DNA of 64,000 nt from Paenibacillus sp. FSL H8-0332 (GTDB lineage: Bacteria > Bacillota > Bacilli > Paenibacillales > Paenibacillaceae). Below, in pieces: positions 33,349-42,587 of the stretch (position 1 is the stretch's first letter; every line of letters starts with the position of its first letter). The translations under genes and the position numbers were made by a program. The notes below the pieces were generated by a model that was not told the origin of the DNA, did not search any database, and saw only the letters and a list, made by a program, of their open reading frames with translations. Location: the NCBI RefSeq assembly GCF_037963835.1, contig NZ_CP150145.1:2976001-3040000 (forward strand). The letters run 5' to 3'.

Positions 33349-34211
33349 AAATACAAATCAACCACACAACCACCTACAACTACCCCGAACCGGTGACGGA
33401 CAGTGTCAATGAGATCCGGCTGACGCCGCGCACGAACTACCGGCAATCCTGTTATCACCATGAGGTGGAGGTGCATCCGCCGGCCAATCTGCTAACCTAT
33501 GAGGATTTCTTCGGCAACCGGGTCCATGCCTATTCGGTGAACAAGCCGCACACGGAAATGGTGATTCACACCAAGGCTACGGTGGTCACGCTCGATAAGG
33601 CGCAAGGCGCAGATCTGCCGCATATACCGCTCGAGGAGCAGGTGAAGCTGCTGAATGACGAGAAGTTTCAGAACCGGTATATAGAGTTTATTCTGCCTAC
33701 CCGCTACACCGAGGTGACGCCGGAGCTAGTCGAGTTTGCTTCGCAGCATCCTTTTGAGGACGCCGAGGATATGTATGAATGGACTAAGAAGCTGTCGTCC
33801 ACGATCTATGAGCAGTTTACGTACGATCCTGAGGCAACGAGCGTCAATACTACGGTAAAAAGAGCGCTGATGCTCAAACGCGGAGTCTGCCAGGACTATG
33901 CGCATCTGATGATTGCAGTCTGCCGCAGTGTCGGCTTGCCCTCGCGTTATGTGAGCGGGTACCATTTTGTCGGGGATCTGCAGGGGGGCAACGCCAACTT
34001 CGAACAGGCCTCACATGCCTGGGTGGAGACGCATATTCCGGGTACGGGCTGGCTGGGGTTCGATCCGACCAACAATGTTGAAGTGAGCTGGCGGTATATC
34101 AAGCTTGGGCATGGACGGGATTATAAGGATATTGTTCCGGTCAAAGGCGTATACCGTGGAGGAGCGGGCAAGCTTACGGTCAAGGTGGATGTACGGCACT
34201 TGGAGAATTGA
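33345..34211 (+). CDS. Transglutaminase-like protease family protein
   Basis: The 288-residue protein has an N-terminal beta domain (MKIQINHTTTYNYPEPV) and a transglutaminase-like domain with an intact triad: Cys 182 in RGVCQDYAHL, His 224 in SHAWVET and Asp 240 in GFDPTNN. Such proteins form or break amide bonds. Coupled ATGA overlap with the alpha-E gene makes it the third member of the conserved trio. There is no signal peptide, so it acts in the cytoplasm. A terminator follows. Confidence 0.92.
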   Translation: MKIQINHTTTYNYPEPVTDSVNEIRLTPRTNYRQSCYHHEVEVHPPANLLTYEDFFGNRVHAYSVNKPHTEMVIHTKATVVTLDKAQGADLPHIPLEEQVKLLNDEKFQNRYIEFILPTRYTEVTPELVEFASQHPFEDAEDMYEWTKKLSSTIYEQFTYDPEATSVNTTVKRALMLKRGVCQDYAHLMIAVCRSVGLPSRYVSGYHFVGDLQGGNANFEQASHAWVETHIPGTGWLGFDPTNNVEVSWRYIKLGHGRDYKDIVPVKGVYRGGAGKLTVKVDVRHLEN

Positions 34212-34225
34212 ATGTGTTAGAGCAG

Positions 34226-34247
34226 GCCCCGCGAAAGTGGGGCTTTT
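34226..34247 (+). terminator. Intrinsic terminator
   Basis: GCCCC (34226-34230) pairs with GGGGC (34239-34243) around a GAAA-type loop, followed by TTTT. Confidence 0.8.
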
Positions 34248-34310
34248 GCTGTTGCTGATAAGGTGCATCATAGCGTAGGCTCAGTAAGCTGTGTGCTGTG
34301 CTGTGCATGT

Positions 34311-34327
34311 TGCACAAGGCTTGTGCA
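34311..34327. promoter_or_regulatory. Palindrome upstream of the SDR gene
   Basis: TGCACAAGGCTTGTGCA has perfect 8-bp arms and is followed by seven T. It could be an operator (the form suits a dimeric repressor) or a terminator. A TTATAATC box lies about 20 bp downstream. Confidence 0.5.
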
Positions 34328-34425
34328 TTTTTTTGCATAACATGATTATAATCAAGCATCAATTGGGTAATCTTGAAACAGAGCCATTACAAGCAGAATG
34401 GTATTTATGGAAGGAGAGTGTACAT

Positions 34426-35235
34426 ATGAGCCCAAATATAGCAAAAAAGCAGCGTTTTCAAGGGAAAACAGCCATAATTACAGGTGCGGGCTCGGGAATC
34501 GGCAGAGCGGCAGCGATCCAGCTGGCACGTGAAGGCGCGAATGTCGCCTTGTTCGATCTGGTGAACGAACGTACCTCTATCCTGGAACAGAAGCTGAACA
34601 AGCTCCGCAAGGACTGTGCATTAGCAATTGATGTGGATACTTCGGATGCCGGCCGGATGGAGGAAGCGGTGCGCAGAACCGTGGAGCATTTCGGAGGTCT
34701 GGACATTGTGTTCGCCAATGCAGGGATTAACGGAGTGGTCGGGCCGATTGAGGAGCTGAGCGTAAATGATTGGGAGAAGACCCTGTCGGTCAACCTCACA
34801 GGTACCTTCCTGACGCTGAAATACAGCATTCCTCACCTGAAGGAGAAGGGCAAAGGCAGCATTATTATTACCAGCTCAATCAACGGCAACAGCAGATTTA
34901 CCAGCTTCGGCTGGTCACCATATAGTACTACTAAGGCCGGGCAGGTTGCTTTTGCCAAGATGGCTGCACTAGAACTGGCCAAGTTCAAAATTCGTGTCAA
35001 TGTCATTTGTCCGGGAGCCATCGCCACGAATATCGACGAGAGCACGGAGTGGAACGAGGATGTGGAGTCGATTGTTATTCCAATTGAATTCCCTGAAGGA
35101 GCGCAGCCGCTTGCAGACGGACCGGGCAAACCGGAGAATGTAGCCGATCTGGTCGCCTTCCTGGCCTCGGATGAATCTATTCATATTACAGGCTCGCAGA
35201 TTGTGATTGACGGTGCGGAGTCTTTGTTGTCTTAG
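34426..35235 (+). CDS. Short-chain dehydrogenase/reductase
   Basis: The 269-residue SDR has the cofactor motif TGAGSGIGRAAA, an Asp after beta-2 (FDLVNERTS), which suggests NAD preference, NAGINGVVGP, and the Tyr-Lys catalytic pair in WSPYSTTKAG with the Ser in ITSSINGNSR. The C-terminal ITGSQIVIDGAESLL is typical. ATG 34426 has GGAGAG at 10 bases; the ORF extends upstream without support. Substrate unknown; probably monocistronic or read with the next small gene. Confidence 0.88.
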   Translation: MSPNIAKKQRFQGKTAIITGAGSGIGRAAAIQLAREGANVALFDLVNERTSILEQKLNKLRKDCALAIDVDTSDAGRMEEAVRRTVEHFGGLDIVFANAGINGVVGPIEELSVNDWEKTLSVNLTGTFLTLKYSIPHLKEKGKGSIIITSSINGNSRFTSFGWSPYSTTKAGQVAFAKMAALELAKFKIRVNVICPGAIATNIDESTEWNEDVESIVIPIEFPEGAQPLADGPGKPENVADLVAFLASDESIHITGSQIVIDGAESLLS

Positions 35236-35262
35236 GTATATCCTTAAGGAAAAGGTGATTTC

Positions 35263-35607
35263 ATGAATCCAGAAGTGACTGATTACATTGCTCAGATCAA
35301 GCTGCCCTGGCAATCGGAGATATGCTCCAAGCTGCGTGAGGTCATTCATGGGGCAATCCCGGAGGTAGCGGAACGAATTCAGTATGGCAAACCGCATTTT
35401 CTCAAAAACGGGAAATATGCCGCTGTCCTCTCTACCGCCAAAGGCTGGGTGAGCTTCTCCATCTTCAACGCAGCAGCGCTGGAAGTGCCTGAAGGCCAAT
35501 TCGAAGCGGGGAGTGGGGATCGCCTCACAACCAAGCTGACGGAGGGCAAGGCTGTGGATTATGAACTGCTGTCTTCCTTGCTGAAGCAGGCTTCTGCTGC
35601 ATTATAA
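35263..35607 (+). CDS. DUF1801 family protein
   Basis: The 114-residue protein fits the DUF1801 (YdhG-like) fold: an N-terminal helix pair (LREVIHGAIPEVAERIQYGKPHF), then KYAAVLSTAKGWVSFSIF strands and a C-terminal helix. Members are small cytoplasmic proteins of unknown function. AAAGGTGA lies before the ATG, 27 bp after the SDR stop, so the two may be co-transcribed. A terminator follows. Confidence 0.75.
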   Translation: MNPEVTDYIAQIKLPWQSEICSKLREVIHGAIPEVAERIQYGKPHFLKNGKYAAVLSTAKGWVSFSIFNAAALEVPEGQFEAGSGDRLTTKLTEGKAVDYELLSSLLKQASAAL

Positions 35608-35641
35608 GAACTGACAAATAGCGATCCTCCGGGATATAGAG

Positions 35642-35667
35642 ACACTGCCATGATTGGCGGTGTTTTT
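35642..35667 (+). terminator. Intrinsic terminator
   Basis: ACACTGCC (35642-35649) pairs with GGCGGTGT (35656-35663), followed by TTTT. Confidence 0.85.
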
Positions 35668-35697
35668 CTGTATGCGACAAACAGTCTAATTAGATAG

Positions 35698-35726
35698 TTG
35701 TAAAATAACAAACGAAATGATAATAT
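35698..35726 (+). promoter_or_regulatory. Sigma-A promoter
   Basis: TTGTAA (35698-35703), 17 bp and TAATAT (35721-35726), 26 bp before the DUF2087 gene. Confidence 0.6.
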
Positions 35727-35751
35727 GTCTATATAAAAGTGAACAAAGGGT

Positions 35752-36552
35752 GTGGTGGTCCAGTTGGCAGGAGAGAATGAGGCAGTGCAGATATCGGAGA
35801 AATTCTGGAATGCTTCCATTGCAGAATTGAAGCAGGGCTATAATGTGGAGACGGAAGCGCGTAAGGAAAAGTATCATTGTCTGGTCTGCGGGATGCCCTT
35901 CGAGAAGGGTTTAATCTATAAGGATGGCGAGCAGTATTACGAAGCGGAGAAGTTCGCAGCTCTGCATGTGGACCGGATTCATGGCGGGATGTTCAACTGG
36001 CTGCTGACGCTGGACAAGAAGCTGAGCGGGTTAACCGAATTGCAAAAGGGGCTGCTCCAGGCTTTCCGCCAAAGTCTTAGCGATGCAGAGGCGGCCAAGG
36101 AGCTGGGAATCGGCAGCACCTCCACGGTGCGCAACCACCGGTTCACGCTTCGCGAGAAGGTGAAGCAGGCCAAGCTGTTTTTGGCGGTCATGGAGCTGGC
36201 TGAGGAGAAGCCGGGAGCTTCATCGCCTTTTGTGAGCATTCCGCGTACGGCTGTGATGGTCGATGAACGGTTTGCGATTACCGAGCAGGAGAACGCCGAG
36301 ATTCTAGGCGCCTATTTCAAACAGGGGCCGGACGGCCCATTGTCAGAGTTCCCTAAGCGGCAGAAGCGTAAGGCGGCTATTCTGCGCCATCTGATTCAGC
36401 GGTTCGAAACGGGACGCAAATATAGCGAGAAAGAGATTAATGCTGTGCTGGAAGCGGCTTATCCCGATTATGTGACGCTGCGGCGTTACCTGATTGATTA
36501 CGGGCTGCTGGACCGCGAGGATGACGGCAGCAGATACTGGGTGAAATTATAA
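35752..36552 (+). CDS. DUF2087 domain regulator-like protein
   Basis: The 266-residue protein has a possible zinc-binding N terminus (YHCLVCGMPFEKG, then HVDRIHGG, a C2H2-like arrangement), a helix-turn-helix (SDAEAAKELGIGSTSTVRNHRFTLREK, about residues 103-128) and a C-terminal DUF2087 domain (FPKRQKRKAAILRHLIQRFETGRKYSEKEINAVL...DYVTLRRYLIDYGLLDR). This combination indicates a transcriptional regulator. Start GTG 35752 or TTG 35764; spacing from AAGGGTG favours either. The gene leads a short run with a GIY-YIG and a DUF1992 gene. Confidence 0.85.
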   Translation: MVVQLAGENEAVQISEKFWNASIAELKQGYNVETEARKEKYHCLVCGMPFEKGLIYKDGEQYYEAEKFAALHVDRIHGGMFNWLLTLDKKLSGLTELQKGLLQAFRQSLSDAEAAKELGIGSTSTVRNHRFTLREKVKQAKLFLAVMELAEEKPGASSPFVSIPRTAVMVDERFAITEQENAEILGAYFKQGPDGPLSEFPKRQKRKAAILRHLIQRFETGRKYSEKEINAVLEAAYPDYVTLRRYLIDYGLLDREDDGSRYWVKL

Positions 36553-36577
36553 CGGAGAGAAGAAGGGGAGAGAAGAA

Positions 36578-36958
36578 ATGACGGATAAAGCCAGACGCAA
36601 GGAACTGGGATATAATTACGCGCATTCGCACAGGCCGATGGGGGTCTACAGAATTGTAAATACCGGCAATGAGAAAATGTATATTGGCAGCAGCCTGAAT
36701 CTCGACGGGGTCTGGAACAAGCATAAATTCATGCTGGATATCAAAGCCCATGACAACAAGGAGCTGCAGAGCGACTGGAATGAACGCGGGGAAGCGGGCT
36801 TCCGCTTCGAGGTGCTGGAGCAGATTAAGCCGGAAGAGGATTTCGTGGCCGATGTGCTGGAGCTGAAGAAATACCGCAAGCAGCTGCCGGATATGGAGAG
36901 TAAATGGCTGGAGCAGCTGTCTCCTTACGGAGAGCGCGGATATCATAAGCAGAAATAG
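36578..36958 (+). CDS. GIY-YIG nuclease family protein
   Basis: The 126-residue protein contains a short GIY-YIG domain: GVYRIVNTGNEKMYIGSS (the GVY...YIG pair), then a conserved Lys/His region (NKHKFML) and DWNERGEAGFRFEVLE. A catalytic Arg/Glu pair typical of true nucleases is not obvious. Free-standing small GIY-YIG proteins are common in Bacillales with no known target. GGAGAGAAGA precedes the ATG, 25 bp after the DUF2087 gene. Confidence 0.82.
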   Translation: MTDKARRKELGYNYAHSHRPMGVYRIVNTGNEKMYIGSSLNLDGVWNKHKFMLDIKAHDNKELQSDWNERGEAGFRFEVLEQIKPEEDFVADVLELKKYRKQLPDMESKWLEQLSPYGERGYHKQK

Positions 36959-36977
36959 AATGAAAGGTACGGTGGAT

Positions 36978-37376
36978 ATGGCTATACTATCTTGGCTTGC
37001 AGAACAGAGAATTCAGGAAGCGATGCGCAGCGGAGAGTTCGCCAATCTGCCGGGGCACGGCAAGCCGCTGGAGCTGGAGGATCTCTCCGGCGTACCCGAG
37101 GAATTACGGATGTCCTACAAGATTATGAAGAACGCCGGGCTGCTGCCGGAGGAATTGACGCTGCGGGCTGAGTGCGTAACGCTCGAAGAGCTGCTGGTGG
37201 CTTGCCACCGCAGCGGCAACAACGACACTGGCGAACGTAAGGAGCTGGAAACCAAGCTCTCGCTCAAGCGTCTTCGTCTCCAACAGCTTCTTCAGGAACG
37301 CGGGCTGGAGGGCAATGCTGCATATGCGGATTACGGGGACGCGATCGGGCAGCGGCTGACGGGAATAGAAGAGTAA
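36978..37376 (+). CDS. DUF1992 family protein
   Basis: The 132-residue protein begins ILSWLAEQRIQEAMRSGEFANLPGHGKPLELED, the hallmark of the DUF1992 domain (also called the DnaJC28-conserved domain), followed by SGVPEELRMSYKIMKNAG. The rest is helical. Function unknown. ATG 36978 has GGTACGGTGG; ATG 36960 is an in-frame alternative just after the previous stop. It is the last gene before a terminator. Confidence 0.85.
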   Translation: MAILSWLAEQRIQEAMRSGEFANLPGHGKPLELEDLSGVPEELRMSYKIMKNAGLLPEELTLRAECVTLEELLVACHRSGNNDTGERKELETKLSLKRLRLQQLLQERGLEGNAAYADYGDAIGQRLTGIEE

Positions 37377-37381
37377 GCAGG

Positions 37382-37412
37382 AAACCTCCGGTTCTATGAA
37401 CTGGAGGTTTTG
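37382..37412 (+). terminator. Intrinsic terminator
   Basis: A long stem (AAACCTCC with GGAGGTTT, plus inner GTTC/GAAC) is followed by a short T run. Confidence 0.85.
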
Positions 37413-37616
37413 TGCTGGGTAGGGGAATGGGGGAAGTGCGTTTCTAAAACCACCGCCAGTAGATGCTGTTTTTCCACGTGCTTGCCTACAATCCGCCGAA
37501 ACCCTGAATGTTCACCGTAAGGGCGACTAAGCTTCTACTTGATATCCGGGGCGGTTTCACCCATGATAATGAAATGGATATGAAACTTAACTTTTAGCGG
37601 ATGATGGAGAGATGAA

Positions 37617-40118
37617 ATGAATCAGCTTCCAATTATGCAGGTGCTTCCTGACCTGAAGAGGATTTTAACTGACCGTACAGCGGCTATTCTGATCGCCGAA
37701 CCCGGAGCGGGGAAGACCACGGCTACTCCGCCTGCTCTGCTGGAGGAGCCATGGCTGGCCGGTAAAACCATTCTCATGCTGGAGCCCAGACGTCTGGCAG
37801 CCCGTTCGGCCGCAGGCTATATAGCTTCCTGTATGGGGGAGAGTGTCGGTCAGACCGTAGGATACCGTATGCGGATGGATACCCGGGTCGGTAAAAATAC
37901 ACGTATCGTTGTAGTAACTGAAGGCGTTCTGACCAGAATGCTGCAAAGCGACCCGTCGCTGGGGGATGTGGGGCTTGTGATCTTCGATGAGTTCCATGAG
38001 CGCAGCCTGCATGCGGATCTTGGACTGGCACTGGCGCTTGAAGCGCAGAGTGTGCTGCGCGAGGATTTGCGCATTCTGGTGATGTCTGCGACCCTGGATG
38101 GAGACCGCGTAGCTTCTCTGCTGGGGGAAGCACCAGTCGTGCGTTGCCCTGGTCGGACCTATCCGGTAGATACGATCTATATGCCGGAGGCAGGCAATGC
38201 TACCCTTACTACCCCCGAGAAATCCGCAGCCGCCGCTGTCCGCCGGGCGCTCGCTGAGCAGCCGGGGGATGTGCTTGTCTTTCTGCCCGGCGAGCGGGAG
38301 ATCCGCCGGACGGAGCAGGAGCTGGCATTAGGGAGTCTGCCACCGGGGACAGTGCTGCGTCCGTTATATGGCCAATTGCCGCAGCCGCAGCAGGATGCAG
38401 CGGTGGCTCCTGCTGTAGATGGCGAGCGGAAGGTCGTGCTGGCGACCTCCATTGCCGAGACGAGTCTTACGATAGAAGGGGTTCGCACGGTGATTGACAC
38501 GGGGCTTCGCCGGACGCAGGTATTCTCTGCACGTACCGGCATGCCGCGCTTGACGACGGTGCCGGTCTCGAAGGCATCGGCCGATCAGCGGCGCGGCCGG
38601 GCAGGCCGCACTGCGCCGGGCGTCTGCTACAGGCTGTGGAGCCGGGAGGCGCATGATCATCTGCCGGACGACAACGTGCCGGAGATCATGGAGACCGACC
38701 TGGCGCAGCTCGCCCTGGAGCTGGCGCTATGGGGCGTGCGCGATCCTGGAGCGCTCGCCTGGCTGGACGCGCCGCCTGCCGCGCCTTACGCGCAGGCCAC
38801 GGCGCTGCTGCGCCAGCTCGGCGCGCTGGACGCCGGCGGCGCCATTACGCCGCACGGCCGCAGCATGGCCGTGCTTGGCGCGCACCCGCGCATCGCGCAT
38901 ATGCTGCTGCGCGCGGCAGACCTTGCAGCCGCGCCGCTCGCCGCCAGGCTCGCTGCGCTGCTGCAGGAGCGGGACCTCTTCCGGGGTCCCGCGGCTCTAG
39001 ATAGCGACCTCACGCTGCGCGTGGAGGCGCTATTCGGGTTCGAGCGCTCCGCCAGCAGCGGCGGAGCGGACCCGGCGGCCTTGCGCGCGGTGCAGCGCGA
39101 GAGCCGGGTCTTCCTGGCGCAGCTGCAGGCAGCGCCAGGCGAAGGGCCCGGCGACATCAGCCGCAGCGGCCTGCTGCTGTCGTTCGCCTATCCCGACCGC
39201 GTCGGGCAGAAACGCGGCGACGGCGCGTTTCTGCTCTCGGGCGGCCGGGGGGCGGCCATGCGCGAGGGGCAGCCGCTGGCGCGCTCGCCCTATATCGTGG
39301 CGCCCGGCGTGGATGACCGTGCCGGGCAGAGCAGGATTATGCTTGCCGCAGCGCTCTCCGAGCAGGACCTGCTGAAGCATCATGCGGACAGCCTTCTGGA
39401 GGAGCGCGAAGTCTACTGGGACAGCGAGAGCGGAAGCGTGAAGGCGCGTAGAGTGACCCGTTTGGGGACGCTCATTCTGAAGCAAACGACCCATGAGCGG
39501 GCTACTCCCGAGGAGACAGAGAGCGTATTGCTGAAGGTAATCGCTGCAGAAGGGCTACAACTGCTGCCTTGGGAGAAAGGGACCACCCAGCTGCGGCAGC
39601 GGATGGAATTCATGCACTCGCTGCGGGCCGAGTGGCCCGATATGTCGGATGAGGCGTTGACGGATACATTGGAGGAATGGCTGGCACCTTTTATACAAGG
39701 GATGCGGAATCTCCGTGATTTACAGCGGGTGAAGCTGACGCAGGCGCTGGAGGGGATGCTGGACTGGAATAGCCGCCAATTGCTGAACAAGGAGGCGCCG
39801 ACGCATATTACGGTGCCGAGCGGTTCGCGTGTCCCCTTGGATTACAGCAATCCGGGAGCGCCGGTACTGGCGGTAAGGCTGCAGGAGATGTTCGGGCAGA
39901 TCAATACCCCACGGATAGGGGGAGGGAAGGTTCCGGTGCTGCTGCACCTGCTGTCTCCGGCGAGAAGGCCGATGCAGATTACTTCAGATCTGTCGAGCTT
40001 CTGGCAGAACACCTATTTTGAGGTGAAAAAAGATCTGAAAGGCCGTTATCCCAAGCACTACTGGCCGGATAATCCGCTGGAGGCAGTGCCGACCAACCGC
40101 ACCCGTTCTTCCAAATAG
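37617..40118 (+). CDS. hrpB: ATP-dependent helicase HrpB
   Basis: HrpB is a DEAH-family helicase of unknown exact role. The 833-residue protein has Walker A EPGAGKTTATPPALL (about residues 27-41), the DEFHERSL form of motif II usual in HrpB, VMSATLDGD (motif III), and motif VI RRGRAGRTAPGVCYRLW. The C-terminal HrpB domain includes the YPDRVGQKRG and LDWNSRQLLNKEAPTHITVPSGSRVPLDY segments. Length matches the family. The central part (about 38,700-39,330) is far richer in GC and Ala codons than the ends. ATG follows GGAGAG. Confidence 0.95.
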   Translation: MNQLPIMQVLPDLKRILTDRTAAILIAEPGAGKTTATPPALLEEPWLAGKTILMLEPRRLAARSAAGYIASCMGESVGQTVGYRMRMDTRVGKNTRIVVVTEGVLTRMLQSDPSLGDVGLVIFDEFHERSLHADLGLALALEAQSVLREDLRILVMSATLDGDRVASLLGEAPVVRCPGRTYPVDTIYMPEAGNATLTTPEKSAAAAVRRALAEQPGDVLVFLPGEREIRRTEQELALGSLPPGTVLRPLYGQLPQPQQDAAVAPAVDGERKVVLATSIAETSLTIEGVRTVIDTGLRRTQVFSARTGMPRLTTVPVSKASADQRRGRAGRTAPGVCYRLWSREAHDHLPDDNVPEIMETDLAQLALELALWGVRDPGALAWLDAPPAAPYAQATALLRQLGALDAGGAITPHGRSMAVLGAHPRIAHMLLRAADLAAAPLAARLAALLQERDLFRGPAALDSDLTLRVEALFGFERSASSGGADPAALRAVQRESRVFLAQLQAAPGEGPGDISRSGLLLSFAYPDRVGQKRGDGAFLLSGGRGAAMREGQPLARSPYIVAPGVDDRAGQSRIMLAAALSEQDLLKHHADSLLEEREVYWDSESGSVKARRVTRLGTLILKQTTHERATPEETESVLLKVIAAEGLQLLPWEKGTTQLRQRMEFMHSLRAEWPDMSDEALTDTLEEWLAPFIQGMRNLRDLQRVKLTQALEGMLDWNSRQLLNKEAPTHITVPSGSRVPLDYSNPGAPVLAVRLQEMFGQINTPRIGGGKVPVLLHLLSPARRPMQITSDLSSFWQNTYFEVKKDLKGRYPKHYWPDNPLEAVPTNRTRSSK

Positions 40119-40163
40119 ATTGAGTGATGATTAGGAATTAATGCAGCCGGTGAAGTTTTTCCT

Positions 40164-40188
40164 GTTTGGGCACCGTGTGAACGGGTAA
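40164..40188 (+). promoter_or_regulatory. Sigma-B-form promoter
   Basis: GTTTGG (40164-40169), a 13-bp spacer and GGGTAA (40183-40188) fit the general stress sigma-B pattern (GTTTAA-N12-14-GGGWAW). It lies 37 bp before a general stress type gene. Confidence 0.55.
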
Positions 40189-40225
40189 TACAATAGCGAA
40201 CAACAATTACGAAGGAGGGCTTCAA

Positions 40226-40822
40226 GTGACAGAGAAAATTATTGGCGTATTCGATACGGAACAAGAAGCAACCAGAGCGATTGAAAGTTTGCAGAGTCAA
40301 GGGTTCACGAACGATGAGATTTCAGTAATTACGAAGGATCGAGATGACCTGAAACACATCTCCGAAGATACAGGAACGATGGCGCCGGAAGGCGTTGCTA
40401 CAGGTGCAGCCACCGGCGGTGTAGTTGGCGGAATTACCGGCTTGCTGGCCGGGATCGGTGCACTGGCTATTCCGGGGATCGGTCCAATTCTTGCGGCGGG
40501 TCCAATCGTAGCTACACTGACAGGGGCTGCCATCGGAGTAGGAGCAGGCGGACTGGTGGGCGGATTAATCGGACTCGGTATTCCCGAGGATGAGGCCAGA
40601 GATTATGAAGGCTATATCGACAGCGGCAAAATCCTCGTCCTCGTCGATGACAACGGCCGTGGAAGAGATATCCATACCGTATTCCGGGGTAACCGTTCAC
40701 TCAACTCCAACCGGTACGACAGCCTCTACCCGGAGGATACCAGAGTCGGCAACTCTTTGGGCAACAGGGGCGCGATGAACGCAGACCGTGATCCGGACCT
40801 CTACAACCGCGACAAAATCTAA
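40226..40822 (+). CDS. General stress protein 17M-like
   Basis: The 198-residue protein has an N-terminal general-stress-17M (YflT-like) domain, IIGVFDTEQEATRAIESLQSQGFTNDEISVI, a long Gly/Ala-rich hydrophobic stretch (about residues 58-120) with GxxxG repeats, and an acidic/Asn-rich tail. The middle could associate with membranes. GTG start behind GAAGGAGGG. The sigma-B-form promoter in front supports a stress role. A strong terminator follows. Confidence 0.82.
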   Translation: MTEKIIGVFDTEQEATRAIESLQSQGFTNDEISVITKDRDDLKHISEDTGTMAPEGVATGAATGGVVGGITGLLAGIGALAIPGIGPILAAGPIVATLTGAAIGVGAGGLVGGLIGLGIPEDEARDYEGYIDSGKILVLVDDNGRGRDIHTVFRGNRSLNSNRYDSLYPEDTRVGNSLGNRGAMNADRDPDLYNRDKI

Positions 40823-40860
40823 AAATTAGAGCAAGCTTATGCTTGCATTCATAGCTTAAC

Positions 40861-40899
40861 CAAAAACTGCCTGCGGCGAACATGCCCGGGCAGTTTTTG
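40861..40899 (+). terminator. Intrinsic terminator
   Basis: CAAAAACTGCC (40861-40871) pairs perfectly with GGCAGTTTTTG (40889-40899). Confidence 0.9.
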
Positions 40900-40987
40900 G
40901 TGCTTATTTAGGAAATTATAATATCCGTCTGCTATGGATAAGGGAGGAACAGAGACCGCATGAGTGAATAAGGAACCACAATGTATG

Positions 40988-41136
40988 CGAAAAACCGAAC
41001 ACAATTGGACTGGGAGTGCTACGTAGGCTAAATGTAATCGAAAAACCGAACACAATTGGACTGGGGGCGCTACGTAGGCTGTGCATTTATCGCAGGTTGT
41101 ACCAGAAGTATTTTCACAGAAAAACCGAATACAATA
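40988..41136. repeat. 51-bp-period direct repeat
   Basis: Copy 1 (40988-41029) and copy 2 (41039-41080) are 42 bp long and differ at only two positions; both start CGAAAAACCGAACACAATTG and end CTACGTAGGCT. A truncated third copy (about 41118-41136) keeps GAAAAACCGAATACAAT. No gene covers them. Confidence 0.9.
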
Positions 41137-41175
41137 GATGCCGCTGCGCGGAGGGAAGGGCCCCATGCATCACAG

Positions 41176-41391
41176 CCAGTAAAATTTTAAGAGGAATCCT
41201 GCAAAAAGTGCAACAATACTGCCCCAAAGAAGCGGTCTATGCTGAAATCCTGCACGAACTGCAACAAGTTCAGCGCTAACTTGCTCTAAACACTGAAATT
41301 TGTGCAAATAATGCAACATTGTTCTTCAACCAGTAAAAGGTATAGAGAAATCCTGCAAAAATTGCAACATTACTGCTCCTTAAAAGCGGCC
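41176..41391. repeat. TGCAAAAATTGCAAC repeat family
   Basis: Copies of about 62 bp at 41176-41237 and 41330-41391 share CCAGTAAAA, AATCCTGCAAAAA, TGCAACA, TACTGC and AAGCGG in order. Two shorter, diverged cores lie between (41242-41275 and 41290-41323). The core TGCA-N5-6-TGCA is a potential hairpin. The region is non-coding. Confidence 0.85.
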
Positions 41392-41455
41392 AGTGAGAGA
41401 GGCATTAGCATCATTCACCCGGCAGAGTGATTTTGTGCTGATTAACCTAATTGTG

Positions 41456-42468
<1,013 letters not shown>

Positions 42469-42526
42469 AATCACAGCTCCATTAACCATGTATTTTCTAA
42501 GCTTATAGTTTTTAAAATAATACAGG

Positions 42527-42552
42527 TTTTTTGTTGTAATTACAACAAAAAA
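42527..42552 (-). promoter_or_regulatory. Perfect 26-bp palindrome and marR promoter
   Basis: The arms read TTTTTTGTTGTAA and TTACAACAAAAAA, with no mismatch over 13 bp each. On the minus strand TTGTAA, 17 bp and TATTAT form a sigma-A promoter, so the palindrome covers the -35 and spacer. It is very probably the MarR operator. Confidence 0.85.
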
Positions 42553-42587
42553 ACCATAATGAAAGTGAAGGTGGTATTTTATTTCAT

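Noticed and set aside
41016..41279. 87-residue ORF across the repeats
   Set aside because: It consists of repeat units and has no ribosome site.
40988..41391. CRISPR array
   Set aside because: Repeats are few, uneven in length and spacing, and lack uniform spacers or cas genes.
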